NCBI GenBank assembly: GCA_907163345.1
Contig: CAJQUN010000061.1
Location: 1,984,001 to 2,048,000, forward strand
Direction: 5' to 3'
Source: Haberlea rhodopensis
Lineage: Eukaryota; Streptophyta; Magnoliopsida; Lamiales; Gesneriaceae
Length of the DNA stretch: 64,000 nt
Shown: piece by piece, positions 44,563-55,900 of the stretch
Position numbering within the stretch: the first letter of the stretch is position 1
Layout of the letters: every line of letters starts with the position of its first letter
The notes under the pieces: model-generated
Database searches by the model: none
The model's input: the letters and a program-made list of their open reading frames with translations, nothing else
Told to the model about the DNA's origin: nothing
Made by a program: the position numbers and the translations under genes

Positions 44563-46931
44563 ATGGCATCATTCAACAAAATTCCTATGTTCTCAAAAGA
44601 AGACTATGATGATTGGAGAATCAGAATGCAAGCTCATCTGGCAGCACATGATGACGATATGTGGTTCGTCATCACTGATGGACCAATGAAGATTCTGAAA
44701 GTCAATACAGCAGTTTCCATTACTGGTGGTGAACCCCAAATGGTCGAGAAGGACAGATCCCTCTGGACGAATGAAGAAAGAAAGAAAGCAAACCTCGACA
44801 ACGTTGCCAAAGACATCTTGTTCAAGACATTGGACAAGAATATGTTCAGCAAAATCAAAATGTGCTCTACTGCCAAAGAAATTTGGGAGAAATAGCACAG
44901 CTATGTGAAGGGAACGACCAGACCAAGGAAAACAAGTTGACTGTTGCTCTTCAAAGATTTGAGAGCATAAAAATGAAGATTGGAGAAACTCTAATGAGTT
45001 TGATGAAAGAGTTACTGGTATCATCAATGAACTGAATGGTCTGGGCAAGGAATACTCAAACAGAGAGATCGCTCTGAAAGTTATGAGAGCCTTGCCAAAA
45101 GAATGGGATGTTAAGACCATTGCAATGAGGGAGTCCAAGATCTGAACAAAGTGAACTTCATGATCTGTTCCCAGATCTTAAGGCATATGAGTTCGAACTG
45201 ATCAGCAGAGGTGAAGCAGAGCCATTATGTCACAACCAAACAAAGCACCTGGCAGCCATTCCAGACCAGACCGCCCCCACAACAAATCGATCTATCGAAG
45301 AAAGGAATTTTAAACCCTCTCATCATTATAAATCTAGAAAGGACGATGCTATTAATGATCAGACTTGCTACAATTGTGGTAAGACCGGACATTTCATTGC
45401 AGATTGCACCAGACCGAAGAAAGAAGAACGAAAAGAGAAGCATCGTGATGACAAGAAAAAAGAAGCACTACAAAGATCGTTAAAAGTCATCATGGGAAGT
45501 TCCCAAAAGGTCCTAAGTAGCCAGAAGAAGGAAAAAAACAAGTGGGCTCAGACTGATTTCAGATTCAGAAAGCTCCGAATATTCTTCCAGCGAAAGCGAC
45601 GAAGATATTCAATGTCTAATGGCGCGACAGAAAGCAAATTGAGTCAAACAGACGAGGTATTCGATCTGACTCAAATGATCTTTACACGTGAAGAGCTTAT
45701 GTCCGCACTGCAAGACATGGATAATGATTATAGAATCTTAGCTGAATCATTTGAGAAAACTAAAGCTAAAGCCAATGATCAAATGGATGCGCACATCAAA
45801 CCAAGGTGCTCTGAGCTGGGTGAGTGCAATAATCTACAGATCGAGCTGAACAAGCTGAAAATCTCTTTACGATCAGCTCCCATGAGAAAACAAGAGAATT
45901 AGCACACCAATGCTAAGCTTTCTCTATTTTCAAAACATGGACAAAATCAAGAACATCATTGGAAGAATTGCAAGAGGTACAAGAAATGTCGGTGATGTCA
46001 CCGGCATAGGCTTTTGATATCAAAGACTGCACAATATGAATCTGAACTGTTGCTGGTAAAGAACAAAATCAAACAAATGACATTTGTTAAATCCAGCCAC
46101 AGTATATGAGACTGAAGCACCTACAATTCAAACTGGAGTCTCTTTCGTGATCAAGGTTTGAGAAAAGGGATTGGATATGTTAACCAAGCCAAAGAAAAGG
46201 CCACCAGCAAGCTTTGCATCTTTCAGACCAAATCTAAAGGTGCAAATCTAAGGCAAGGAAGACCATCCAACTACTATAATTCAAAACCAGTTCAACGAAG
46301 ATATAGACTACCCTATGAGAATCAAAGGTTTCCATATCGCACACATTATCACACGCAACATCGAAACAGATCAGCTCACAGCACACCAGACACACACAGC
46401 CATTAAAGCTGATACAGGTGTGGGGTTCCCAAAGGGCTAATCCGTTCTGGACCCAAGTAGGATGGGTACCAACAATAATTATGTTCGATGACAGGTACCG
46501 AAGAAACTTGCATTAGACTGGTACTTAAACAGTGGGTGTTCTCGTCACATGACTGGAAACATCGAGCTGCTGTCTGAAGTCACAGAATGTACTGGACCCA
46601 AGATCATCTTCGGGGATAACTCAAAGGGTAAGACCGTGGGCAAGGGTAAGATTGTCCATGGTAACATTACTATCAATTATGTGTTATTAGTTGAGAATCT
46701 TTGCTATAATCTGATCAGTATAAGTCAACTATGTGATAATGGTTACGCTGTAGAATTTCACAAACACACTTGCACTGTTAAATCGTCAGACGGTATGACC
46801 ATGCTAGTAGGAATCAGAAATGGAAATACATATAAGATTAACTGGAATTTTGCTCAACCTGATAATCTTACTTGCTTCATCGCTAATAATGATAATAAAC
46901 ACTGGCTATGACATAAACGCTTGAATCATCT
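44563..46931 (+). pseudogene. Copia gag-protease relic, integrase onward deleted
   Basis: Gag starts MASFNKIPMFSKEDYDDWRI at 44563 and is stopped at 44893. A zinc knuckle CYNCGKTGHFIADC lies at 45366-45407 in another frame. A helical segment is at 45650-45900. The protease reads WYLNSGCSRHMTG near 46520-46555, with Asn instead of the catalytic Asp. It is followed by LVENLCYNLISISQLCDNGY. GAG-pre-integrase (HKRLNHL at about 46911-46931) carries a TGA just before it and then breaks off directly into LTR sequence. RT and RNase H are absent. Confidence 0.82.
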
Positions 46932-47027
46932 CAGATTTCTTTCACTAATCCGAAGAAATCACAAGGGATTAAATTTATAGGAGTGTTCATTCACCCCCCC
47001 TCTAAACACTCCGGACCGATCCTAACA
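46932..47027 (+). repeat. Terminal 96 bp of the copia 3' LTR
   Basis: CAGATTTCTTTCACTAATCC ... CCGGACCGATCCTAACA matches the end of the LTR at 44410-44513. A deletion joined the integrase start to this point and removed the rest of pol and most of the LTR. Confidence 0.85.
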
Positions 47028-47361
47028 ATAATATCTCAAAATCAATCGGTCTTCGTAGGACAAAGACAAATTCTGGATAATGTCCTTACACTTCATGAAA
47101 CAATAGATGAAGCAAAAAAAAGAAAGAAGAACGTATCTTTTTTTAAAGTAGACTTTGAAACGGCATACGACTCTGTTATTTGTGAATTTCTGGATGAAAT
47201 GATATCGTAAGTGGATTATGTAATGTGTGACTTCGGCTACTGCTTCTGTTCTTGTTAATGGTAGCCCTTCTCATGAATTTGGTCTTGAGAAGGATTAAGG
47301 CAAGGGGATTCTTTATCTCCCTTTTTGTTTCTCTTAATCTCAAAAGGATTAAGTGGCTTAT
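47028..47361 (+). pseudogene. LINE reverse transcriptase fragment
   Basis: The sequence encodes ISQNQSVFVGQRQILDNVLT, KKNVSFFKVDFETAYDSV, and further on in other frames ATASVLVNGSPSHEF. These are the classic plant L1-type RT segments (fingers and palm). Frameshifts are present. It is cut at 47362 by an LTR and its C-terminal part resumes at 48377. Confidence 0.8.
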
Positions 47362-48376
47362 TGTTAGGATCGATTTCGGGGGTGGGTTGTCATTCCACAC
47401 TGAGTTCAACCAACTTGAGCTTCAATAGCTCGTGTTCTTGAAATAATTGCACCGAGAGATTATATCGAGTTTTGGTTACAAAACCGAGCGGAAGACACTC
47501 AACATAACCCGCTCTAAAACCGACTATCATTTGAAAGGCTTTTTAAAGATATGCAAGAAAATATGTAAAAACAGTTAGATAAATAAATGCAGTAAAGTAA
47601 ATAACACGCGCATTTGTTTCTGGAAGTTCGAAGCACAACACTTCTATGTCTTCCCTTCTTCCATCTCATGGAAGGATACACTAGAAGACTTTGATTTATA
47701 CAACTCTTTGTACAAACCCGATCCAGTTGGACATTCCCCATCCAACTAGAACTCCTAGCAACTCATCTATGTATGTTCCTTAACGTCTCACATACAAAGA
47801 CCTCTCATCCAGTTGTGATGAATCACAAACTGTTACAATGGTATTCACTCTTCTATTTTAGCTCACAAATACAATGAATAGAGTGAATACAAAGGTACAA
47901 ATGATTCCATAATGAATCTGATACATCAAGGTAAGAGGTGCCAAAGGTTTGGGGAGTGCTCTTCATTTAGCATCTTTTGTCTTTGAAGTTCCCCAATTGA
48001 ATCCCAAGTGGTTTGCTTTTATCTTGCTTGAATTGATCTTCAATCAGCTGTTATTAAGCTTCCAAGACTTGTATATATAGCCCCAAACAATGATATATAC
48101 TTTAGACACAAGAATATGCTCGTTGGAAAAGGTTCTGCACCATTCTCGAGCTTGCAAATGTCATATTCTGGTTTCTGGGCTATTTCTGGAAGGCCCGCTG
48201 GTCGGGTCCGCTGGTGATCCGGTAGGTCTTTCAGCTTTGCACCAGCAAGCTCTTGCAAACATGTTTTCGTCAAGTAAACCTTCGAATTTGGTACCTGAAA
48301 TACCACTTTTAGATAATTGAGTTGGCTATCCAACCCCTTTGGAACCAAGTTGTTTCGATGTCCGAGCAATGAGATA
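47362..48376 (-). mobile_element. Truncated LTR of the 1.88-kb LTR family, minus orientation
   Basis: It begins TGTTAGGATCGATTTCGGGG, the complement of the LTR end at 10859/13598, and follows that LTR in reverse (CATATAACGTTAGACAC-type region near 48090, GATATCCGAGCTATTAGAT-like region near 48355). It stops before the terminal 180-200 bp. It separates two halves of a LINE. Confidence 0.78.
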
Positions 48377-49315
48377 TGATTGGAACGGGCAGCGTGTATC
48401 ACTCTGGGAAGATGTGTGGGAGGTGGGTTAGATTAAGAGTGAGATTTCCTATTTTGTTTGGGTTATATTTAAACAAAACCAACAATAGAAGAGGTGGGGA
48501 AGTGGTGCAATGGTGTTTCAGTTTGGGACTTTAAATGGAGAAGACAGTTCTACTCTTGGGAACTACCCGTCTATCATGAGTTTTTAAATGTTATTAACAG
48601 TATTAAGATTGTGGAAAAAGTAGCTGATGGTTGTAGGTATCATAGTGCTGATGGGTTTTACTCAACTAACAGATTGGGGATCCGAAGATTATTGTCGTCT
48701 ATTTCAGTCGTTATGGAGCAAGGTAGTTCCTGCTAAAGCTTCAGCATTGGCTGGAAATTTCTGTTAAATAAGCTACCTACTCAGATTAATCTGGTTAGAA
48801 AAGGCATTGAGTTAGAGTAAATTGATTGTGTGCTATGCTACCAAGAGGAAGAAGACCACATTCATTTATTTTGCCACTGTGAGTTCTCTTACCAGATTTG
48901 GATGGCTGTTTATTCTTGATTGAACCTTGTGGTTGTGGGAGCCGATAACACTGTTCTTCATTTTGAGCAGCATGATGGATTGCGTCTTGGTGGGATTGAG
49001 AAGGACCTTTGGACCTTTGGTCAATGTTATGGGTTTGTACGTTTGGTGCGTTATGGCATGAAAGGAACAGTAAAATTTTTAATGGCGTGGAAGCTGCTGT
49101 CGGTTAGTGGTGGATAGGATCATATTGCCACAGTTGGTTGTGAAGCAAAGCTAGATATAAATCGACTTTCTCGAACTCTCTTTGTGTTTGGTTTAAAGAA
49201 ACCAATTGTATGCCTTAAATCATTGTAGCCTTGTGTTAATTTTTTAATGCATTTATGTAAGGTTGAGTGCCCCTTGTACTATCTTCAATAGAATTTTCTT
49301 TTAACAAAAAAAAAG
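48377..49315 (+). pseudogene. LINE 3' part with RT zinc-binding domain and poly(A)
   Basis: It starts NGQRVSLWEDVW, a typical plant LINE segment. It includes WRRQFYSWELPVYHEFLNVI and a zf-RVT-like stretch (CVLCYQEEEDHIHLFCHCEF at about 48828-48888) with several stops. The end has a poly(A) run (49306-49315) expected at a LINE 3' terminus. Confidence 0.78.
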
Positions 49316-49954
49316 TGCAATCAACATGGACAACATTGCAGTCTCAGAGATCGTGGCGATAAGCAAAACTAGAACCTATAACGAGATTCAAGTATCAAAC
49401 TCAATTTATAGCCACAAAGTTACAATCTTCTTTTTCCAGAAAGCGGAAGTTATAATTTATTCCACAAAAAAGTAACTAAGATCATACACACAACTTTGCC
49501 ATCATACAGGTAGGATCCCATGACCCAATCTTCACAAAAGAACTAAAGATACATATAATCTTGAATGTCCTAAAGATTGAGGGCTGGAAATATGAATCTA
49601 TCAGAGAAAGTCCTTGACATAGTAGTTCCAACCAAATTGAGCACAAACCAAATCAGTTCCACCGAACATGGTTACGAAAGGGGACACGGCCAACTTTGAA
49701 TGTAATGGACAGGTATAGACTTGATAGTTGATGCTGGCTATTGTTTATCGAAACTAACGACCTTCGATCTCCTTTCTATATGTTTTTTGAACTAATCAGC
49801 TCAGACATATTTTTCCTTTTCTTTCTTTTATGGGAATTTAGTTCTGGAAATGCCTCTTGTTTCTAGAAAAAAAAAGCTTTACAAACACAAACTCACAATG
49901 TATAGATTTTTGCCTCCTTCCATCAATAATTATTCATCCATGACCTTGACATGA
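49316..49954. other. 3' flank of the STY-type kinase gene
   Basis: No ORF with a motif. On the minus strand it follows the stop codon and should hold the 3' UTR; no single poly(A) signal stands out. Confidence 0.5.
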
Positions 49955-52900
49955 TTATCCGAGATTTCTCCTTTTCGTAGCCCTTTCTTCTTCGGATATC
50001 TTTTCAAAGAAAAAAGAACAGATTTCAAACCAAGCAACTTAAAAACGAAGGATGGTAGAGTAAGACTACCTTTTTGGTCATGCATTGGAGTATATCTGCG
50101 ATTTCAGAAAACTCAGGCCTCAAAGATGGTTCTTGCTGCCAACACTTTTCAAGCAATTCAACCAACAAAGGGTGCGTGTTTCTTGGTATTGCTGGCCTTA
50201 GACCCTAAAGAAACCTGCATTTAGCATCAATATTTCTTACAAAAGAAAGCTCTTTCTCTCTAATTGAATATATTACCTGCTGGACAATGCTGACTGCCGC
50301 CTGTAAAGGGGTCATGTTTGCATAGGGAAGCTGGTATCTCGAAACCAAATAAAAGTGACTTGAGTATAATAGCAACTCATTGAAAGTCAGTGGTGAACCC
50401 GCAGGTGGCGATTGCCCCCACTTAACCAAAATAAATTTTACATAATCTTTCACGAAATGGAATTTCTCCCCAAATACATCGAATCGCCACAAATCTTGGG
50501 TCCAACCATGGGTATATGTTTTGCTATAGAACATACCTTTCCAGATAGGAGCTCCCAGAGCACAATACCAAAGCTGAACACATCGGCTTTGTGACTATAT
50601 GGCTTGTGTTCAATAACCTTCAAAGCATATAAAAAAGTGAAAGTTAGGCCATTTCTGATGGTGCATTTCAAGGCAGGATCAGACACCTCTCCCTCCGAAT
50701 AAAAATATGTTCAAATTTCATAATTTCTGTACTTCGAAATACAAGGGCACCCCTAATAAAAAAATTATGTGCTTACCCCTAGTTCAAGGGACTGACAGTA
50801 TCACACGAATAATAGTTCGTTTTCATTTTAACATGGGATAGATAGACCTTTGAAACATTAGCTTGCCATAAGTAAGGTGTTCTTAACCAACAAATCCAAC
50901 GGGATGCAATTTTTTTGAACCAAAATGACAGATCAAACAATTTTCTTAGTTCACTCGCACTAGACTACCATAAATGGGGAGGAAAAAAAAACAAGAACCT
51001 CAGGAGCCATCCAACGATATGTTCCGGTTTCTGCCGTCATAATACCTGACTGATGTTGCACCCGAGCAATACCAAAATCAGCAATTTTAACCACCTGCAC
51101 AAACGTCATTTTGTCACAAAAATTTATAAAATTTTTACCCATTAAAAGAAACATTCCTTCAAAAAGAAGATAAAGATGTCCAAGATAAATTATGGTTTGA
51201 AAATACAACAAATATACCTTCAATCGGTTCATGTGATACACATACAAAGTAAAGTGTCAATTTGGAACTTTCAGAGTAAGTTTGGTTTCAATTTTTTTTG
51301 GCCTCCCTTCTCCATTTACAAAAGTGAAATCAAGCCCTACACTCTTTTCTTTCACCAAAACATATTTTACCTCCTTTCTAACATTTTCCAATACAATCAT
51401 TACCTTTAGCCTAGCTTTTCATTATTCCCTGAACATTCAAATACTATATTACGCTCTAATCCAGTAAGTATACTTTAAACTTTTTAAACCATCGGTCTAA
51501 TTGTCTATAAAATAAAACCAAGCATACATCACATTCTCTCATAAATTTTATAGAACATGAGAAAGTGAATCCAAAGATAGCCAACTGTTTCTTACTTCAT
51601 TTTCATCCATCAACAGATTGGCCGCCTTGAGGTCTCTATGTATTATATTGTTTTGATGCAAGTAAGTCATTCCCTTGGAGACGTCCATTGCAACTTTGAG
51701 TAAAGTCGGAAGCTTGAAAACACCCTTTTGTTTGTGCAGGAAATCATAAACACTTCCACCGGACATAAACTCTGAAACATGCAATGTAGGAAAAAAATCA
51801 GTTCAAGTTCCTCGAAACTTGGAGGAAAATGAAGCAAGGAAGAGATATGCATCAAAAAGTCGGCCAATTACCAATCACAATACACAAGATTGGAGGTCTT
51901 GTACATGCACCTATAAACTGTACTATATTTTTGTGCCGAACTTTCCTGAATAGCAGAAAGACAAAGGCTTAGGCAGAAGAAATTCAAGTAATCTATTGTT
52001 TGAAGAAAGCTAAAGTACATCGTGTTCGGTAATTTGCAGGTAAGATCTTGGGAATAGAAAACATAAAATTCACATAAAAGAGTTAAAAAATAAAAGGCAA
52101 CAATCAGAGTGATTAAAATCACATTGTAAGACATCATAATGGCCAGTTACAGCCATGTCATCCAAGCTTTAGCATTTCTTCAAGACACTAAAGTAAGCAT
52201 TATAAATTTGAACATCAGGGTGAAATTTAGCCTCAAATTATTGAATGTATCAAGGAATTACACCAAAGCTTGATAAAAAAGTTAACCTTGATATGTAAAC
52301 CTCTTGGGCGAACTCCCTTTGTATGTCACCATTAAGGCATTCGGTCCTAAGCACCTTGATCACCACATCTTGACTGCGAAACACACCCTTGAACCTGTGT
52401 TTATTTGGGGGAAAAAGAAGGAAAAAAAGACATATCTTGAGCCAACAGAATCACTAAAGTAAAAACTAGCAAGAGAAATGAAACTCACAAGTCGCCATAT
52501 GATCCTGAAGCAATCTTGTGTTTAAACTTCAGCGAGCTGAAATCAATCTCCCAGACGTCACTCAAAGGTGATCCCACATGGTACTGCAACGGAGAATTGA
52601 GCTCTTGTTTGAAATTCGACTGTTTCTGCAGTGAAATATGAGAAAAAGCTTGAAGTAAAACGTATATGATGCTTCTTAGGCAAATTTGTTTAGGTTGAAA
52701 ACCTCAATGCTTGAAATTTCTTTAACCAGTGTATTCCTTAGTTCTTCAACGCCCTAAAAAGTTGCAAAAAGCAAGCAAGTTAAAATTTGCAACAAATCCA
52801 AGGAGCAAGGATATGTGTAGGATAATCTCACTGTATCAGAATTCAATATTAGTGGATACAAGAGTCTAGAAGTATGCAGCAAAAAATGACCGAGACGAAC

Positions 52901-55900
52901 TAATAGGTAGATTTTCTAGACAACAAGAATAATGGGGAAAACAACAACTCAAATTCTATAAAACTAGTTTTAAAATCATATTGTAAGGTCTTTTTTCCTC
53001 AACGTCCCTAGCTCATGTACTCGTGTCCTGCGAGTAGAATGACACAAACCAAGATATATAAAAAAATCCTGATCACTGAGGAATTAATGGAAGCATAACA
53101 AGTTCTTCAATGTCTTTCATGGATGCCGAAGTTTATTGCGCGAACTTTATTCCCACTACTTAAAATGTTCAACTGCCTCTTATGCATGGTGTACAAACAG
53201 CAAATAGCAAACGAAAAAGTTAAAAGACAAATACCTCGTGCTCCCAGCCATCAACAACAAACACATCTAATGAGTAACCATCTATTGTGCAAAAAGCATG
53301 TGCTTCTCGAATGTTCAACCCAATTTCAGACATCAGGCAAGTCAGCTGAAAATATTTTGAAAAAGAAACCAGTTATCAAAATAAATAATATATGACCGTA
53401 GATTTTGGGGAGCGTTCACAAAAAAAGTGACACGGGCTGATAATCTTTCACCATAATCAAAGGTCTAGAATTAGTAAATGGAGAAAGTGCCAAATTTCTA
53501 ATGAAGGAATAACATTAGAATTCTCATATAACACCGGACACCACATCTACAAATACATTCTGCAGGAGCAACGTTAGACATAGTATTTTTTATGCAAAAA
53601 TATAAAGTAACTGAGAGTTTATGTACTCATCATATGGTGTATAGAATACTAGAATTACTGGTTTCAACAGGCATTGCACTAGTGCAAAATGAAGAGGCAT
53701 TACCCCACTAAGGAGCTTAGTTTTGTCTTTCGTCGATATTGTTACTTCAAGCTGTTGCCTGAAGAAACGTTGGCACAATATTAGATATCCCAGTCCATAC
53801 GCGTTATTAAAATTTATGGTGTAAGAAAAAGTAACACATTCTAAAAGGGAAAATAATGCTCACTATGGATCAAATCTTTAGAATATTACCGAGTTAATTG
53901 TGATTTCCTACTCATAGAGCCATTCCTATCAGGAGCATCAGATTCATTGGTTTCATATGAAAGTTCAGTATTTGAAAACACCCCAAATGCGGATGGATGA
54001 TGAAGACTGCAAATCAAAAGAAATAATTGACTTAAATATCAGATGCACTTTTTACCTCCTTTTGTCCAAGAAAAAAAACACTTTTTGAATGCATGTTTGC
54101 GTTATTAATTTCCTACTTCCCAAATAGACAATCCCCTTCGACAGTGAATCTTGAATGGACGGAGGAGTCCTCACCAGGGTTCCAATCAGAGGTAGGATGA
54201 ACCTGCATTGCGTGAATTTTTGCGTGAATTGTCGATAGTATTTGTCCAACTGAAATAGGAGGCCTAAAGGAAATGCCAACAGAAATTAACTTCAGAGTTT
54301 AAATTAAATAGAAAACATGGATTTAAATCCAAATTATCACTTTAGGAATTCATTCTTCTCAACTTATGCATGATATAAATGACAGTCCACTAGCTCATAC
54401 TGTCGATAAGATTTAGATTAGATTAGATAGTTGGATAGGGATTAAGCCTTATTTGAATAAGTTTGGTAGGATAGATGAGGTTTAGATTAGATTTGATTCT
54501 GTAACATTTTGTTTTCTCAGCTTATTTATTTGTCACTTTCGAAGGAGATTATTGGAACAAGATCAATAAAAAACAGCTCTTCTTCACCCAACACCGTGGG
54601 TTCTATTTATTGACATGGTATCAGTCCCAGGTGATCGGCCAAGAATTTCAAAGCTGCTGCCATGGTAGGCGCCAACGCTCGATAATCTTCCGCCGTATCC
54701 AGTGGTGGCGGGAATGCATCCTCTTCAAGCGGTGGTGCTACTCAATCTGTGTGTCTCGTCATCGAACTCTTCCCTTCAAATAACTATCCATAAATACAAT
54801 GGAAAAAATTACCTCGAGTGGGCGAAATCTGTGTGTCTCGTCATCGAAGGAAAAGGGAAGATGGGTTACCTAAATGACGACGTGAAAGCACCGGAATCCA
54901 GCGATCCTAAATAGGGCAGTGGCGTTCAGAGAATTCCATGGTGATGGCATGGCTTATTAATTCAATGGACCCATCGATTGGGAAGCCTTTCATGTTTCTT
55001 CCTACGGCTCGTGATGGTTGGAAAGCTGTTCGAGAGACATATTCAGATGTAGAAAATTATTCACAACTCTATGAATTTAGCAATCGGATGTGGCGGGTCC
55101 AACAGAGGAGCCGGGATGTAACCACATATTACAATGAATTGATGGTTCTCTGGCAGGAACTTGATCTCCTTGACGTTGAAGAATTTGGAGAATGACAACA
55201 TTAGATACAAGAAAAAACTTGAATGTAGTCGGGAGTTTGTCTTTTTAGCAGGACTTCAAAAAGAGCTCGATGAAGTTCGTGGCATGATACTGGGGCGGAA
55301 GCCTTTGCCCAACATGTGGGAAGTCTTCTCTGAAATCCGCCGCGAGAATCTAGGCGATTGGTGATGTTGAAGAGAGATGATTCTTTACCAGAGCCTGAGG
55401 GTACTGCTTTGGTTAGCAAAGACTATCGCTCTGATTCTGTTCAGCGGATGACAAGAAAAAAACTTCGTGTGAGAAGTGCAAGAAGCCATGGCACACAATT
55501 GAGACTTGTTGGGAAATTCATGACCGTCCACCTCATTTCAAGAAAAAATCGGACGGAGCAATGGCAGTCATGTTCTTCAATCAAGTACGGGCGGTTCCAG
55601 CCAGCAATCGTTGACTTCTGAGTCTCTTCCTTTCACGAAAGATCAATTGGACAGGCTATTTGGTTCACAATTGGCCAAACCCACTTCCCCTCCATCTTGC
55701 TCTTTAGCACAGATAGGTATCTCGTGTGTTAATGTCGCTGAATCATCTTCTAGCAGCTTTTGGATCTTAAATTGGGGTGCCACAGACCATATGACGGGGT
55801 CCTCACAGTTGTTTTGACTCATATGTCCCTTGTGCAGGGAACCAGCGGGTAACAATAGCCGATGGTTCTCTCGCTTCGGTTGCATTGGTTGCAGGAAAAG

